DNA of 15,606 nucleotides from an uncultured Spirochaetaceae bacterium (GTDB taxonomy: Bacteria; Spirochaetota; Spirochaetia; SZUA-6; Bin103), in NCBI GenBank assembly GCA_913043885.1, contig CAJWOB010000021.1, forward strand, positions 1 to 15,606, read 5' to 3'. Below the pieces are notes generated by a model. It was not told where the DNA came from, ran no database searches, and worked only from the letters and a program-made list of their open reading frames with translations. Below are positions 14,844 to 15,606 of the stretch, piece by piece. How positions within the stretch are numbered: position 1 is the first letter of the stretch; each line of letters begins with the position of its first letter. Position numbers and translations under genes: made by a program.

Positions 14844-15606
14844 CTACGGTTGGTGGAGCTCGATACCTGGGTGGACCGTCGCGGCGGAGAACCACAGCGC
14901 CGTGGTCGACGCCACCGGCTGTAGTTGGGTGCCGGCGAGCGGTCCGCTTTCGGCGCGGCCGGCGAAGCTCCACACACTACCGGTTGCTTCGTCCACATAG
15001 CGATCGTCTCGGACGGTAAACGTCATGGTAGCAGGTCCGTCGGTGCGGTCGAACACCGCACCAGACGGGCCTCTGGGCTCGGTGAGCACCACGATCGGCC
15101 GCCCCGCCACCGAGGCGTTGATGGCCCCTCGCTCCGTTGCTGCCGGGACGAAGGCGGTCACCCGGTCACCGTAACCCACCACCTTGGTGCTGGCGCGGAG
15201 CCTGGTGTCCACCAGCTCCGGGTCGACGGGGAAGGCGAAGCGGTCGGAATCCAGGAACGCGGCGTACCCGTCGAAGGACGAGCCCTGGTAGTCGCTGCCC
15301 AAGCCGGTATCGCGCGACAGTACCAGGGTGTGGGGATGTGCGGTGCGCCACTCCTGCCAGGTGGTGGTGATGCTCGGCAACGGCTCCATGCTCTGGCCGC
15401 TCAACGTGCCGACGATCGCCTGGCCGGCTACCTGCCACCAGTAGCTGCCGGTCTGGTAGTCCAGCATCACCATGTCGGACTGATAGAGCGCGCTAGTGTT
15501 GCCGAACACCAGCTCCCGGCCACCAAGCCGGCGGTCGAAGACGACGGCGCTGAAGCACAGAGGATAGAACGAGATCAGCACCGGGCGGCCGCCGAGGCGA
15601 TCGTTG
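14844..15606 (-). CDS. DUF3179 domain protein (5' end off window)
   Basis: About 254 residues are visible and the N-terminus lies beyond the right edge; an internal ATG-like start at 15581 is not the real one because the frame is open with family text before it (NDRLGGRPVLISFYPLCFSA). DUF3179 landmarks follow: the PLC motif, YQSDMVMLDYQTGSYWWQ, GTLSGQSMEPLPSITTTWQEW, HPHTLVLS, a FAFPVDPELVDTRL segment, YVDEATGSVWSFAG, SGPLAGTQLQPV and ALWFSAATVHPGIEL. DUF3179 has no established activity; many members are exported, but any signal peptide is outside this window. The gene ends in TAG, 12 bases before the FliG-like ATG, so the two are co-transcribed. Confidence 0.85.
   Translation of the reverse strand, partial: NDRLGGRPVLISFYPLCFSAVVFDRRLGGRELVFGNTSALYQSDMVMLDYQTGSYWWQVAGQAIVGTLSGQSMEPLPSITTTWQEWRTAHPHTLVLSRDTGLGSDYQGSSFDGYAAFLDSDRFAFPVDPELVDTRLRASTKVVGYGDRVTAFVPAATERGAINASVAGRPIVVLTEPRGPSGAVFDRTDGPATMTFTVRDDRYVDEATGSVWSFAGRAESGPLAGTQLQPVASTTALWFSAATVHPGIELHQP

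Overview
This is a GC-rich (roughly two-thirds G+C) bacterial chromosomal window of mostly single-copy genes with short intergenic gaps. The protein types point to a high-GC spirochaete: a MraY with a PLHDH signature and adjoining tail that I associate with spirochaete MraY proteins, a HAMP-linked class III cyclase, and a small FliG-like protein. This assignment is an inference from family resemblance; there is no rRNA or other decisive marker. I see no tRNA, rRNA, CRISPR array, transposase or integrase.

Left block (1-3254, minus strand): a promoter near 3240 drives a tight operon. Its members are a two-module DUF350 membrane protein, a secreted/membrane Ser-Arg-rich protein (1-base stop/start overlap), an uncharacterised soluble protein, and a reading frame that starts as L-threonine aldolase but switches in frame, before the PLP lysine, into the C-terminal tail of an NAD-dependent epimerase/3-beta-HSD-like SDR. 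The frame runs off the left edge.

Central block (3283-6841): a six-TM voltage-gated K+ channel (+) overlaps tail to tail with mraY (-). mraY and purF diverge from an intergenic region holding a near-ideal mraY promoter almost abutting the start codon, and GC-rich hairpins with a T-rich tract in front of purF. PurF is the propeptide-bearing, four-cysteine (Fe-S) type.

Envelope/signalling block (6877-13842): a porin-like gene is interrupted by one in-frame TAG. Divergent from it is an outer-membrane protein with a CsgG/TolB-like N-terminal region and a C-terminal beta-barrel ending in Phe. An 873-residue single-TM coiled-coil/TPR protein is divergent from a membrane adenylate cyclase with all catalytic residues.

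Right block (13848-15606): two hairpins follow the cyclase. Then comes a decayed alkB-family 2OG-Fe(II) dioxygenase gene (internal deletion, frame change and Trp-to-stop), which lies antisense to the open tail of a small FliG-domain gene. A DUF3179 gene runs off the right edge.

The most notable theme is gene damage or chimerism at three separate loci (aldolase/SDR join, porin amber codon, alkB remnant) among otherwise intact housekeeping genes. Either this lineage is losing genes, or the assembly contains errors at these points.
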